Source: Flavobacterium johnsoniae UW101
GTDB lineage: Bacteria > Bacteroidota > Bacteroidia > Flavobacteriales > Flavobacteriaceae
DNA: 64,000 nucleotides
Direction: 5' to 3'
NCBI RefSeq assembly: GCF_000016645.1
Contig: NC_009441.1
Location: 1,736,001 to 1,800,000 of the forward strand
Positions 43,829 through 53,294 of the stretch are shown here, piece by piece (position 1 is the stretch's first letter; every line of letters begins with the position of its first letter). The notes beneath the pieces were generated by a model that did not search any database, was not told the DNA's origin, and saw nothing but the letters and a program-made list of their open reading frames with translations. The translations under genes were made by a program, and so were the position numbers.

Positions 43829-43873
43829 AAAAAGAGCTTTGTCAAAGTTTTAAACCTTGACAAAGCTCTTAAA
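43829..43873. terminator. Bidirectional terminator
   Basis: AAGAGCTTTGTCAA (43832-43845) pairs with TTGACAAAGCTCTT (43857-43870). It lies between the EamA gene and the convergent M16 peptidase gene; a CTTAG-type repeat follows at 43875-43908. Confidence 0.8.
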
Positions 43874-43913
43874 AATCTTAGACCCTTAGCAGCTTAGTTT
43901 CTTAGCATCTTTT

Positions 43914-45962
43914 TTATAAAAAATCTGCATCAGAAACGCCTTCGTTGATTTTAATGTCAGTCATTTTGATGTCTAATTCAAAACCAATGTTCTGTACTAA
44001 ATTAAAAGGAACTTTTACGCCTTTTACAACTCTGTAATCGTTGAAATTTGTAATTTGAGTAACCGATTTTCCGTCTTGTTCACGAACTTTAGATTTAGCT
44101 ACTTTTAGTCCTGTTTTTATATCATAATAATGAGTTGTATTGCCGTCTTTTATAGCATAAGCATCACTTCCGTTGATTGGCTCAATACCCTGAACTTTTA
44201 AATCAGTTCTTTTTACTAATTGTAATTCCTCAAAAGGAGCAGCGTTTGCTTTCATTTCTTTAAGATCATTTCCTTCAAGATTTTTGCGTTTCCCCTGTTG
44301 TTCTATATAAGCGCCTTTTTCATTTACAACCTGTTTCATTAAATCCATGGTTCCCATAGAAAGAGAAACCATCATTTTTCCTTTAGAATCCAATTTAGAA
44401 ACAAAAGTCAACGGACCCGGAGCCTGCGGTACTTTTGTTGTTCCGTTCATGTTAAGGGTTTTTACAGCTGTTACTGCTTTTTCTCCGCCAATTGCATTAA
44501 TATAATTTTCGAAAACCGTTTTTGCTGTAATGTTTGTTGGAGCTTCTTTTTTAACAGCAGGTTTTTCAACCGGATTTCCGTATTTGTCAAAATAATAAAT
44601 CGGAATTTGAAGTTTTTCTAAACCTGAAATTACGTCAGAGCCTTTTCCAACAATAACAATTCGCATATTGTCAAGTAAAAAATACTTGTTTGCTACGCGG
44701 AAAATATCATCGGCCGTTACATTGTTTATAGTCTGAATGTATTTTTCGTAGAAATCTGCCGGAAGTTTTTCTGTTTCAATGTTTAAAGCATATCGGGCAA
44801 CAGCTTGTGGTTTTTCGACCTGCATTACAAAACGCCCAATGTATCCTGCTTTTACGTTTCTTAAAACTTCTGGATCAACTCTTTCAGTTCGTACTCTTTT
44901 TATTTCTTTTATAAACTGAACAACTGCACTGTCTGTAACGGTATTACGAACAGCAGATGAAGCTTTGAATTTAGTTACATATTTTCCGCTTCCAATGCTT
45001 GAATTTGCTCCGTAAGTCCACGCGTGCTGTTCACGTAAATTCATGTTTAGGTAGCTGTTAAAATCGCCGCCCAGAATTTGATTGGCAATCACGGCAGGGA
45101 AAAAATCAGGATCACTCATTCTTAGATTTACAGTATTTACCAAAGAAATCTCTGATTGAACCGCATTTGGGACATCAACAAAATCAATTTGAAGTGCTGA
45201 GGCATTTTCAGGATTTGGATAAGTGTTTTTTGGTGCAGCCTGTTTTTTCCATCCGCTGAAAAGTTTTTCTACAGCAGCTTTGGTTTCTTTAAACTTGACA
45301 TCACCAATGATAACCAGGTATGCGTTTTCTGGGACGAAATAAGTATTATAGTTTTTTTGAACATCTTCCAGGGTAACATTTTTTACCGTTTCTTCAGAAA
45401 TGTATTCTCCAGAAGGATGATTTTTTCCAAAGGCCAAAACGTCAACTACACGATTTGAAATAGCCGGAACACTTTTTTCATCGGCTTTAAGTCCTTCAAG
45501 TAATTTTGCTTTTTCTTTGTCGAATTCAGTTTGAGTGAAATTTGGCAGCAAAGCTCCTTCGGCAAGAAGTTCTAAAACACGTCCTGAATATTTAGATAAT
45601 GCGCTGGCAAAAGCTCCCTGAGATGTAAAATTGATATTGGCACCATAAAAGTCGATTTCTTCATTAAAAGCTTCTTTTGGAGTTTTCTTAGTTCCGTTGC
45701 CAATTAAACTTGTTGTTAATTCATCAACTCCTTTTTTATTTCCTTCTGTAAAGGGCGCGTTGTCTAGTGTAAGGTTAAAACTTACGCGGGGCAGTTTATG
45801 ATTTTCAACAATTAACACCTTCATACCATTTGATAATACAAAGGTTTGAGGTTTTTTTATGTTTACTACCGGCGGGTTTCCGGGTTTTGGTTGTGGACGA
45901 TCTTGTGCTTGCATAATTCCAGTTAGGAATAAAAGGATTAAAAAAGTATGTAAATTTTTCAT
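43914..45962 (-). CDS. M16 family protein, non-catalytic partner with extra C-terminal domain
   Basis: 682 residues with a signal peptide (MKNLHTFLILLFLTGIMQAQ). Two M16 half-domains (about 40-470; LSNGMKVLIVENHKLPRVSFNL at the start) but no HxxEH: the corresponding site reads GVDELTTSLIGNGT, so zinc binding and catalysis are lost. A C-terminal extension (about 485-682) begins TNITAKTVFENYINAIGGEKAV and resembles LolA/LppX-like lipoprotein-binding or outer-membrane repeat domains (my inference). It lies 12 bp after the active M16 gene and is presumably its heterodimer partner, as in two-chain M16 peptidases. Confidence 0.85.
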   Translation of the reverse strand: MKNLHTFLILLFLTGIMQAQDRPQPKPGNPPVVNIKKPQTFVLSNGMKVLIVENHKLPRVSFNLTLDNAPFTEGNKKGVDELTTSLIGNGTKKTPKEAFNEEIDFYGANINFTSQGAFASALSKYSGRVLELLAEGALLPNFTQTEFDKEKAKLLEGLKADEKSVPAISNRVVDVLAFGKNHPSGEYISEETVKNVTLEDVQKNYNTYFVPENAYLVIIGDVKFKETKAAVEKLFSGWKKQAAPKNTYPNPENASALQIDFVDVPNAVQSEISLVNTVNLRMSDPDFFPAVIANQILGGDFNSYLNMNLREQHAWTYGANSSIGSGKYVTKFKASSAVRNTVTDSAVVQFIKEIKRVRTERVDPEVLRNVKAGYIGRFVMQVEKPQAVARYALNIETEKLPADFYEKYIQTINNVTADDIFRVANKYFLLDNMRIVIVGKGSDVISGLEKLQIPIYYFDKYGNPVEKPAVKKEAPTNITAKTVFENYINAIGGEKAVTAVKTLNMNGTTKVPQAPGPLTFVSKLDSKGKMMVSLSMGTMDLMKQVVNEKGAYIEQQGKRKNLEGNDLKEMKANAAPFEELQLVKRTDLKVQGIEPINGSDAYAIKDGNTTHYYDIKTGLKVAKSKVREQDGKSVTQITNFNDYRVVKGVKVPFNLVQNIGFELDIKMTDIKINEGVSDADFL

Positions 45963-45974
45963 GATTCGATATTC

Positions 45975-47297
45975 TTAGTTCTGAGATTTTGGGGAAGGAA
46001 TGTAATCTAAAATTAAGCGCTGATTTGGGTTTAGATATTTCTTGGCCACTTCTCTAATTTCTTCTCTTGTAATAGAATGGTAAATATCAATTTCGGTATT
46101 GATTAAATTCACGTCTCCATAAAGTAAATAGTACGAAGCCAAATTCTCTGCAATTCCTTCTACGCTTGCATTTGCATTCACAAAATTATTATCGAATTTG
46201 TTTTGTAATTTTTGGTAATCTTTTTCAGAAATCAAATCGGTTTGGATTTTTACGATTTCTTCATCCATTTCTTTTAAAATATCGGCAGAAGTATTTGGAG
46301 CCATTGGCAGGCCGTATAATATATAAGTTCCGTAATCTTCCTGACTAAAGCCTACAGCGCCAATTTGAAGCGCCATTTTTTTGTCGTCAACTATCTTTTT
46401 GTACAATTTAGAGCTTTTTCCATCACTTAAATAAGAGGATATCAAATCTAAAACTCTTGCGTCTCTTGTTTTCATTGACGGTGTTCTGTACGAAGCGACA
46501 ATCATCGGAATCTGAATATTTGGATCTTCGTATGTTGATCTGATGGTCTGCGTGATAGGTTCTTCTGTAAAAGTTTGTTTTTTAACTTCTTCGCCTCTCG
46601 GAATTGGTCCAAAATATTTCTGAATCCATTCTTTTGCTTTTGTTTTGTCAAAATCTCCTGCAACAACTAAAACAGCATTGTTTGGAGTATAGAATTTTTT
46701 GTTAAATGCCTGAAACTCTTCAAGAGTTGCGGCATCTAAATCTTTCATAGATCCAATTGTTGTCCAGCGGTATGGATGATTTTTGAACATATTCTTTTTA
46801 ACCTCCGGAAGAATATTTCCATAGGGCTGATTGTCGTAACGCATTCTTTTTTCTTCTTTTACAACTTCATTCTGCGTTTCAACTCCAATTTTATTGATAA
46901 TAGGATGCATTAATCTTTCAGATTCCATCCATAAACCCAGTTCTAAATTATTAGACGGAAAAACTTCGTAGTAATACGTTCTGTCGTCTGATGTGTTGGC
47001 GTTATTCACACCGCCGTTTGCGGTAACGATTTTCATCCATTCACCGCGTTTAATGTTTTGTGTTCCTTCAAATAACAAATGTTCGAAGAAATGCGCAAAA
47101 CCAGTACGATCCGGACGTTCGTCTTTTGATCCTACATGATACATTACAGATGTAATGACCACTGGAGCCGATGGGTCGTTATGTAGAATGACATGCATGC
47201 CGTTGTCTAAATTGTATTCTTCAAAAGCTACTTTTTGAGCATGAGCCACTCCGCCAAGCATTAGTGCAGCACTTAACATCATTATTGAATTTTTCAT
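45975..47297 (-). CDS. M16 family zinc peptidase, catalytic chain
   Basis: 440 residues with a signal peptide (MKNSIMMLSAALMLGGVAHAQ). The inverse zinc motif is intact: His69-x-x-Glu72-His73 in GFAHFFEHLLFEG, with the third ligand Glu149 in TQNEVVKEEKR, 76 residues on. M16 peptidases degrade peptides within a closed chamber; the periplasmic forms act on peptide or misfolded protein fragments. It is the first gene of a two-gene operon with the inactive partner. A -7 element (TACTTTTG, 47365-47358) lies 60 nt upstream. Confidence 0.92.
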   Translation of the reverse strand: MKNSIMMLSAALMLGGVAHAQKVAFEEYNLDNGMHVILHNDPSAPVVITSVMYHVGSKDERPDRTGFAHFFEHLLFEGTQNIKRGEWMKIVTANGGVNNANTSDDRTYYYEVFPSNNLELGLWMESERLMHPIINKIGVETQNEVVKEEKRMRYDNQPYGNILPEVKKNMFKNHPYRWTTIGSMKDLDAATLEEFQAFNKKFYTPNNAVLVVAGDFDKTKAKEWIQKYFGPIPRGEEVKKQTFTEEPITQTIRSTYEDPNIQIPMIVASYRTPSMKTRDARVLDLISSYLSDGKSSKLYKKIVDDKKMALQIGAVGFSQEDYGTYILYGLPMAPNTSADILKEMDEEIVKIQTDLISEKDYQKLQNKFDNNFVNANASVEGIAENLASYYLLYGDVNLINTEIDIYHSITREEIREVAKKYLNPNQRLILDYIPSPKSQN

Positions 47298-47357
47298 AAA
47301 GATTAATAAAATTTATACCTATAAAGATTGGTAGTAAAGATTTGTTTATAGTTACAT

Positions 47358-47365
47358 CAAAAGTA
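47358..47365 (-). promoter_or_regulatory. -7 element of the M16 operon
   Basis: TACTTTTG on the - strand fits TAnnTTTG. The nearest upstream TTG is 28 nt away, too far for a standard -33. Confidence 0.4.
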
Positions 47366-47508
47366 ACCTTTTTTATGGAGGTTTTCTAAATTTCAAAAGA
47401 ATCGATTTTATTTTAACAGTAAATTACATATAATTAAACGCGGAATTTACTGTAAAAGTGCTTGAAAAACAGACTTTAAACGGAAATAAATATTTTTAGA
47501 ATAAGAGA

Positions 47509-47538
47509 TTGCACAGTAAATTATTAGTTGTATATTTG
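47509..47538 (+). promoter_or_regulatory. Promoter of rplU-rpmA
   Basis: TTG (47509-47511), a 19-nt spacer and TATATTTG (47531-47538) give an ideal match to the Bacteroidetes consensus, 30 nt before the rplU start. Confidence 0.8.
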
Positions 47539-47568
47539 CAACCTTAAAAATCAATAAATCAATTTGGT

Positions 47569-48012
47569 ATGTATGCAATCGTAGAGATAGCAGGGCAACA
47601 ATTTAAAGTAAGCAAAGACTTAAAGGTTTATGTTCACCGTTTAGCTAACGAAGAAGGTTCAAAAGTTTCTTTTGACAAAGTTCTTTTGTTAGACGATAAT
47701 GGAAATGTAACTTTAGGCGCCCCAGCTATAGAAGGTGCTTCAGTAGAAGCTAAAGTGTTACAACACTTAAAAGGAGATAAAGTTATCGTTTTCAAAAAGA
47801 AAAGAAGAAAAGGATACAAAAAAAGAAATGGTCACAGACAATATCTTACTCAAATTGTAATTGAAGGTATTACTGCAGCAGGAGGAACTAAAAAAGCAGC
47901 AGCTAAAAAAGCAGTTGTAGCAGAAGAAGCAGCAGCTACTGAAGAAGTAGAAGCAGCTCCAAAAGCAAAAAAAGCAGCTCCAAAAGCAAAGAAAGAAGCT
48001 ACTAAAGAATAA
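47569..48012 (+). CDS. rplU: 50S ribosomal protein L21 with extended Ala/Lys tail
   Basis: bL21: the first 103 residues are the standard protein (MYAIVEIAGQQFKVSKDLKVYVHRL ... KKRRKGYKKRNGHRQYLTQIVIEGI), which binds 23S rRNA. A tail of about 40 residues follows (GGTKKAAAKKAVVAEEAAATEEVEAAPKAKKAAPKAKKEATKE), low-complexity, alternating basic and acidic, similar to tails seen in Bacteroidetes ribosomal proteins. 24 bp before rpmA; together they form the normal rplU-rpmA operon. Confidence 0.96.
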   Translation: MYAIVEIAGQQFKVSKDLKVYVHRLANEEGSKVSFDKVLLLDDNGNVTLGAPAIEGASVEAKVLQHLKGDKVIVFKKKRRKGYKKRNGHRQYLTQIVIEGITAAGGTKKAAAKKAVVAEEAAATEEVEAAPKAKKAAPKAKKEATKE

Positions 48013-48036
48013 TAACAATATTTAAACTCATACGTC

Positions 48037-48297
48037 ATGGCTCATAAGAAAGGTGTCGGTAGTTCGAAGAATGGTAGAGAATCAGAATCAAAACGTTTAG
48101 GCGTTAAGATTTATGGTGGTCAAGCTGCTATTGCTGGGAACATCATCGTTAGACAAAGAGGTTCAAAACACAATCCAGGTGAAAACGTTTACATCAGTAA
48201 AGATCACACACTACACGCAAGAGTAGCTGGAGTTGTTAAGTTCCAAAAGAAAAGAGATAACAAATCTTATGTATCTATTATTCCTTTCGAGGCATAA
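48037..48297 (+). CDS. rpmA: 50S ribosomal protein L27
   Basis: 86 residues, bL27. [29 protein letters not shown] is the characteristic start; the basic N-terminus reaches the peptidyl-transferase centre. The usual Firmicutes pre-sequence that needs cleavage is absent. Followed by a terminator at 48321-48353. Confidence 0.97.
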
Positions 48298-48320
48298 TAA
48301 TCAAAGATTTACTTTTTATA

Positions 48321-48353
48321 AAAAACCCGTTCTGAAAAGATCGGGTTTTTTTA
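48321..48353 (+). terminator. Terminator after rpmA
   Basis: AAAAACCCG (48321-48329) pairs with CGGGTTTTT (48342-48350), followed by T. Confidence 0.8.
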
Positions 48354-48372
48354 TTTTTATACTTTTAAAACT

Positions 48373-48380
48373 TACATTTG
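48373..48380 (+). promoter_or_regulatory. -7 element of the polytopic membrane protein gene
   Basis: TACATTTG fits TAnnTTTG. Its TTG (48378-48380) is in frame with the downstream gene but would lie upstream of the transcript. Confidence 0.55.
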
Positions 48381-48413
48381 CTAAGAAAGGTTTGTCTCTT
48401 TAAATTAAAAAAG

Positions 48414-49721
48414 TTGAAAAAAATAGTAGTATTTATACTCTTGTCCTGTTTTAGCGTGTACGGAAAAACAGTATCAGACAGTATTGCAAATCACATAAGT
48501 TTATTAAACGATAAACAAAAAAGTATTTTATACGAGTTTGAAGTTTTAAAAAAGAATGGTTTTGATGCCGCTCCGTTTTGGCTCAAAAATAAAAACCAGT
48601 TTCCTCAATTCAATGAAAATGTAAGAGATGAGTTAGCAAAGCAGATTTTTGCAAACTCTCATGTAATATATTCCCCGCCAAAAGATTCTGCAATTCAATT
48701 CTGGATGCAGACACAGTTACTTACCAATTGGATGTTTTATTTATCGGCGTTTATTGCTGTTTGCGCCCTTATTGCTTTATTTAAACGATATTGGGGTATG
48801 CTCATTCAGTTTTTAATTAATCGTCTGGCGCCTTTATTAAAATTTTTGTTTTCTCCGGTTTTGTTAACCTACGAATTGCTGTTAATTGGTGCGGCCTGTG
48901 TATTTTATGGCTGTGTAATCGATGAGTTTGTAATGAGAACCGTAATTATTCATTTGGGACTGTTTTTATTATGGAGCCAGTCGACAGCTGTATTTACTAA
49001 AGAATACTGGGTTAAAAAGTATGTTTATGAAATAGAAAATAACTTTTGGGGATCTGATCCGTGGGAAACAGTAAAAACAATCAGTTTTCCTGCTGTTATC
49101 GTTACGCTTGCTCTTTTTTATGTATTGTATAAAGTTCCAGAAGATATTTTCTACAACTATGAAATAGTTCTTTCTGGCATTGCGGCGATTTATGCCTTGC
49201 CTTTTTGGCGTTCTTTAGAGAAATATATTTATCCTGTTTTATTTCCGTTTGTCAAAGATGATAATAGAGACCGAAGTATCAATTCATTAGGAGCTTGTAC
49301 GGTTATAGCTCTTATTGCTTTCATTGCGCTTGCCTGGCAGTTTAATCCTGTTTTTAACAATATAATATCGGCATTGGTAAGTTTATTAATGTTGTCGTTC
49401 CTGATTTTATCTTGTAGAATAAATCATAAATACAGTTATAGAAATTATTACTATATGCAGTTTGTAACTGTTGTTTTTCTTCTGTCGGTTTTGATTTATA
49501 GTTATTCTTTCCGCTTAAATGAAATTATCTGGTTTTCATTAATAGGAGGCAGTATATTTATTATAATAAAATATATGGAGATCTTTTCGTTTTTCTCTGA
49601 TTGGAAAAGAGGAAAAGCCTGGGCTTGGAAATTAATGGGGCTTGCCGGGTTATTATGGCTTTTGGGTAAAGGTATATTATATGCTTCTCAAATATTATTT
49701 ATCGTAACTCCGGCATTCTAA
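48414..49721 (+). CDS. Polytopic membrane protein of unknown function
   Basis: 435 residues from TTG 48414 (MKKIVVFILLSCFSVYGKTVSDS, a good signal peptide); a TTG at 48378 is rejected because it is part of the promoter. After the signal comes a periplasmic region of about 85 residues with ILYEFEVLKKNGFDAAPFWLKNKNQFPQFN, then eight or nine membrane helices at about 108-430 (WMFYLSAFIAVCALIALF, LLLIGAACVFYGCVIDEF, VIIHLGLFLLWSQSTAVF and others), separated by a charged loop (YVYEIENNFWGSDPWETVK). I do not recognise the family. It may resemble a mechanosensitive-channel accessory or enzyme scaffold, but that is speculation. Confidence 0.65.
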   Translation: MKKIVVFILLSCFSVYGKTVSDSIANHISLLNDKQKSILYEFEVLKKNGFDAAPFWLKNKNQFPQFNENVRDELAKQIFANSHVIYSPPKDSAIQFWMQTQLLTNWMFYLSAFIAVCALIALFKRYWGMLIQFLINRLAPLLKFLFSPVLLTYELLLIGAACVFYGCVIDEFVMRTVIIHLGLFLLWSQSTAVFTKEYWVKKYVYEIENNFWGSDPWETVKTISFPAVIVTLALFYVLYKVPEDIFYNYEIVLSGIAAIYALPFWRSLEKYIYPVLFPFVKDDNRDRSINSLGACTVIALIAFIALAWQFNPVFNNIISALVSLLMLSFLILSCRINHKYSYRNYYYMQFVTVVFLLSVLIYSYSFRLNEIIWFSLIGGSIFIIIKYMEIFSFFSDWKRGKAWAWKLMGLAGLLWLLGKGILYASQILFIVTPAF

Positions 49722-49728
49722 AAAGAAA

Positions 49729-49765
49729 AAACCTTTGTCGAGTTTAAACTTCGACAAAGGTTTAG
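49729..49765. terminator. Bidirectional terminator
   Basis: AAACCTTTGTCGA (49729-49741) pairs with TCGACAAAGGTTT (49751-49763). It separates the membrane protein gene from the convergent AsmA-like gene. Confidence 0.8.
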
Positions 49766-49790
49766 AAAGATTTTTTTGTGCTAAAAATAT

Positions 49791-52550
49791 CTAATTTTCA
49801 GTATCTTTTGTTTCTTCCAGATCTTCCGTTTTACGGCCTACTTTTACTTTAGGATTGTCCTGTGTTCCTGTAACAGTTAACGGAATTCCAAATATACCAA
49901 GCGGCGGAAGTCCTAAACGCATTTTTAAGTTTAGTTTTCCGTCTAAACTTGTTGTTCCTTCAATTCTGGGTCTAAAGCCGGCAAATTTAAATTTAAAGCG
50001 TTCTACGGTAATGATATTGTTCTTAACGGTACTTTTGATATCTACTTTTGATACATCAGGATTTTTCATTGATTCAGAACTTGTTTGTTTGCTTACAGCA
50101 TTAAACATTTTCAAACCGCGAACTTTTACATCTTTTACAGAAAGTACGCCGCCGCCAACAAGTGAAGGATAAACCGGTTCCATATTTCCGTTTAAACGGC
50201 CTTTTAATTTATAATCTAAAGAAACAATTCCCTGAGCTTTTTCTGCGGCACTTGCCATTTTTCTAAAAACTTCAATTTCATTGTAAGCTCGCTTAATATC
50301 AAAATCTGATGCTTTTACAGCATAATCAAAATTTGCTTTTTGCGGCGTTACGGCCTGATAATTGGCATTCATAGCCACATTACAGCCAATTAAATTAAAA
50401 CCAGTATTCTGCATCGTTAATTTACCTTTGTTCATGGTTAAATAGCCGGTTGCATTTTGAAGGTTCAGCTTGTCAAAATTTACTTTTTGAGCATTAGCTA
50501 ATAATTGCAGATTCAGGTTTGTTGGGATAATAATAACGCCAGTTTGCTCAGGTTCGGTTTTTGTTTCTGTTTTTGGAGCTGGAGTTTTTGTTACCGAAGT
50601 ATTTGCTGATGTCTGCGACATGAATTCATCTACATTGATATATCGCGCCGAAACTTTAAAAGAGCCTTTTAAAACACCTGTATTTGTGGTTGCATAGTTA
50701 AAAACATTTTGTAAATAACCATTCATTTTAAAATCAGATTGTCCGTATGCAGCCAGGAAATTATTAAAAGACATTTTATCCTGATTGATTTTGAAAATAC
50801 CTTCTTTGATAATGAATTTTTTAGGAAGATATTCAGATGCTACGCCAATATTTCGCAGCTCAAGCGTTCCTTTATTGTATAATTTGCTGTAATTTCCTTT
50901 TTCGGCATCGCTTTGTTTTCCTTTTAAAACTAAATCGGCTTTAATGAAACCATCTAAATCAAGTCCTTTTCGAGAGAAAACTTTATAAATTCGGTTAACG
51001 TCCAATTCTCCTTTTGCCTTAATATCGTATGCTAAATCATTAAAATCACTCAAATCGGCTTCTACAAAAACAGGTTTTCCTTCAAAAGTAAACTGAGCTG
51101 GTTTTAGTTTGATTTTTAAATCTTCAAAAGTTCCCTTTTGGTTATCGATTTTAGATTTAATAGTAATATTGGTAATAGGGTTTGGATAATATTTTGTTTT
51201 CAGATAACCGTTTTCTAAGTCAAAAACTCCTTTGGTAACCGGGAAAAGTTTGTTTTTTTGGTCGAATTTTCCATTCGCCTGAATATCTCCGGCCAAAGAT
51301 CCTTTTAATTCAATATCTGGAATACCGAATGCTTTTGTTAGTTTTTCGAGATTAATTTTAGCTTTAAAATCAGCATTGATTTCAGGTGTGTTTATACCTT
51401 TTACAAAGAATTTGGATTTTAAATAATCCTGATTGATATTTAAAGACAGGTTTTTAGCATCAACCGTTAAAAGATCCGGATTTAAAGACGGAACTTTTGT
51501 TTTAATGTCTAAATTTAAATTAGAAACCGGGAAGGCGCTTTTATTATAATTTACAAATCCATTGTCAATTTTGACATCCAGATTCAAATCCGGAGCAATA
51601 TTTTGAGATGTGATGTAATTTCCTTTTAGTGTTAAAAGAAGGTTTGTATTTCCTTTTAATTCTGTTTTAGAAAGCCATGTAATGTATTTTGGCGGAAAAG
51701 CTGTAAATACATCATACAAATCGCTGTTGTCAGATTTTATAACAAAATCCATATTATACCCGTCTTTCAAAATGTCGAATTTTCCTTTAAAATCGACCAA
51801 AAGCTGGTTGATTTTTAAGTTGTTTTGCTGGAAGAAGAAAGAAAGGGAGTTGATGTTGACTTTTGTAATTAAGTCAGCATCTACTTTTTTATTCATTAAA
51901 TACGGTTCGTTTTCATAAACAATATTTAATTTTTCAATTTTAGCTTTTGAGTATAAATCGAAAACGGCTTTGTTTAAATCGCCTTTTCCTAAATAATTAA
52001 AACCAAACGCATCAAAATGTACCTTTGTTGACTGATCGTCGTAAATAATTTTACTGTTTAAAATCTCAATTCGCTCCAGTTTTAATGCGGTATCAGTACT
52101 GTCTTTGGTTTCTGCGGCTTTGGCTTGTGATTTATAAATGTTATAATTGGCTTGTCCGTTTGGATTCACTTTTACATTTATAAAAGAATCAGATAAATAA
52201 ATCTGGTCAATTTTTACCGATTTGCTGAAAATTAAACTCGCGACATTTATCCCAAAAGAAACCTCTTTTGCGGTAATAAATTTTTCGTTTTTGTATGGCG
52301 CAGAACCATTAAGGCTTAAATTATCTAAGGTTAAAGTCAGTGATGGAAAATGACGAAAAAACGAAACGGAAACATCAGAATAATTAAGTTCTGCGCTCAG
52401 TCTTTCGTTGGCTGTTTTTTTGATCTGTTCTTTAATTTGATCTTCAAAAACAATTGGCGTTAAAAATAATAGTGCTAAAATAACAGCGAAAGTTATCCCT
52501 AAATACTTCGCAATTTTAAATACGATTGACCTGGATTTACTTTTTTGCAT
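49791..52550 (-). CDS. AsmA family protein
   Basis: 919 residues: one N-terminal membrane helix (about 15-32, ITFAVILALLFLTPIVF), then repeating beta-groove strands typical of AsmA-like bridge proteins, with the AsmA start motif (LNYSDVSVSFFRHFPSLTLTLDNLSLNGSAPYKNEKFITAKEVSFGINVASLIF). A low-complexity Thr/Pro/Lys linker lies at about 645-670, and the C-terminal AsmA_2-type domain runs to about 905 (FKFAGFRPRIEGTTSLDGKLNLKMRLGLPPLGIFGIPLTVTGTQDNPKVKVG). AsmA-like proteins are implicated in moving phospholipids across the envelope. Probably anchored in the inner membrane. Confidence 0.88.
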   Translation of the reverse strand: MQKSKSRSIVFKIAKYLGITFAVILALLFLTPIVFEDQIKEQIKKTANERLSAELNYSDVSVSFFRHFPSLTLTLDNLSLNGSAPYKNEKFITAKEVSFGINVASLIFSKSVKIDQIYLSDSFINVKVNPNGQANYNIYKSQAKAAETKDSTDTALKLERIEILNSKIIYDDQSTKVHFDAFGFNYLGKGDLNKAVFDLYSKAKIEKLNIVYENEPYLMNKKVDADLITKVNINSLSFFFQQNNLKINQLLVDFKGKFDILKDGYNMDFVIKSDNSDLYDVFTAFPPKYITWLSKTELKGNTNLLLTLKGNYITSQNIAPDLNLDVKIDNGFVNYNKSAFPVSNLNLDIKTKVPSLNPDLLTVDAKNLSLNINQDYLKSKFFVKGINTPEINADFKAKINLEKLTKAFGIPDIELKGSLAGDIQANGKFDQKNKLFPVTKGVFDLENGYLKTKYYPNPITNITIKSKIDNQKGTFEDLKIKLKPAQFTFEGKPVFVEADLSDFNDLAYDIKAKGELDVNRIYKVFSRKGLDLDGFIKADLVLKGKQSDAEKGNYSKLYNKGTLELRNIGVASEYLPKKFIIKEGIFKINQDKMSFNNFLAAYGQSDFKMNGYLQNVFNYATTNTGVLKGSFKVSARYINVDEFMSQTSANTSVTKTPAPKTETKTEPEQTGVIIIPTNLNLQLLANAQKVNFDKLNLQNATGYLTMNKGKLTMQNTGFNLIGCNVAMNANYQAVTPQKANFDYAVKASDFDIKRAYNEIEVFRKMASAAEKAQGIVSLDYKLKGRLNGNMEPVYPSLVGGGVLSVKDVKVRGLKMFNAVSKQTSSESMKNPDVSKVDIKSTVKNNIITVERFKFKFAGFRPRIEGTTSLDGKLNLKMRLGLPPLGIFGIPLTVTGTQDNPKVKVGRKTEDLEETKDTEN

Positions 52551-52599
52551 AGCAATTTGTGGTGTTTAAATAAAAAAATAGAGTAAAAAAGGGCGTAAT

Positions 52600-53181
52600 T
52601 TATCCGTGAACGGTTTCTTTTTTACCATAATTGGTAATAATAGAACCTTCATATTCAATCCATTCTTTCCATCGTTTGTCGATGTCGATATTATCTTGGT
52701 ATTTTCTGGCAAATCCTAAAAAAGTAGTATAATGTCCGGCCTCAGAAATCATTAAATCGCGATAAAATTTAGCTAATTTTTCGTCTTTAATATTTTCTGA
52801 AAGGACTTTAAAACGCTCACAGCTTCTGGCTTCGATCATGGCAGAGAACAGTAATCGGTCGCTGAGTGCATCACGTCGGCTTCCGTCTTTCTTCATGAAT
52901 TTAAAAAGCTCATTTACATAATGGTCTTTTCGTTCGCGCCCTAAAGTAAGACCGCGTTCTTTTATAATATTATGAACCATTTGAAAATGTTCGAGTTCTT
53001 CTCTGGCGATAATAAGCATTTCGGTTACTAATTCTTCTATTTCAGAATTATAGGTTACAATGCTAATGGCGTTTGAAGCCGCTTTTTGTTCGCACCACGC
53101 ATGATCTGTCAAAATTTCTTCAATATTCGACTCTACAATATTAACCCAGCGAGGGTCTGTAGCTAATTTTAATCCCAACAT
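52600..53181 (-). CDS. miaE: tRNA-(ms2io6A)-hydroxylase-like diiron protein
   Basis: 193 residues of the ferritin-like MiaE fold, which hydroxylates the isopentenyl side chain of ms2i6A37 in tRNA. Diiron ligands are visible: AREELEHFQMVH (Glu and His of the first ExxH pair), SAMIEARSCERF (Glu) and ISEAGHYTTFLGFARK (second ExxH). The first helix, WVNIVESNIEEILTDHAWCEQKAASNAIS, is also conserved. A -7 element (TAATTTTG, - strand) lies at 53205-53212. Start at 53181. Confidence 0.88.
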   Translation of the reverse strand: MLGLKLATDPRWVNIVESNIEEILTDHAWCEQKAASNAISIVTYNSEIEELVTEMLIIAREELEHFQMVHNIIKERGLTLGRERKDHYVNELFKFMKKDGSRRDALSDRLLFSAMIEARSCERFKVLSENIKDEKLAKFYRDLMISEAGHYTTFLGFARKYQDNIDIDKRWKEWIEYEGSIITNYGKKETVHG

Positions 53182-53204
53182 AATTTCCCAACATTTTATT
53201 CCTG

Positions 53205-53212
53205 CAAAATTA
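53205..53212 (-). promoter_or_regulatory. -7 element of miaE
   Basis: TAATTTTG on the - strand fits TAnnTTTG, 24 nt before the ATG. No good -33 motif. Confidence 0.4.
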
Positions 53213-53294
53213 GTGTTTTTTATTACTAAAAATCAGGAAATGCCGCGGGATTGCGCCGAAAAAAGCATTATTTTGTAAGTTGAAATAAATTACA

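Noticed and set aside
47767..48038. Two - strand open frames opposite rplU
   Set aside because: They are the shadow of the Ala/Lys tail (Cys/Ser/Phe-rich reading) with no independent support.
48378..48413. TTG start for the membrane protein
   Set aside because: Part of TACATTTG; the TTG at 48414 gives a proper signal peptide.
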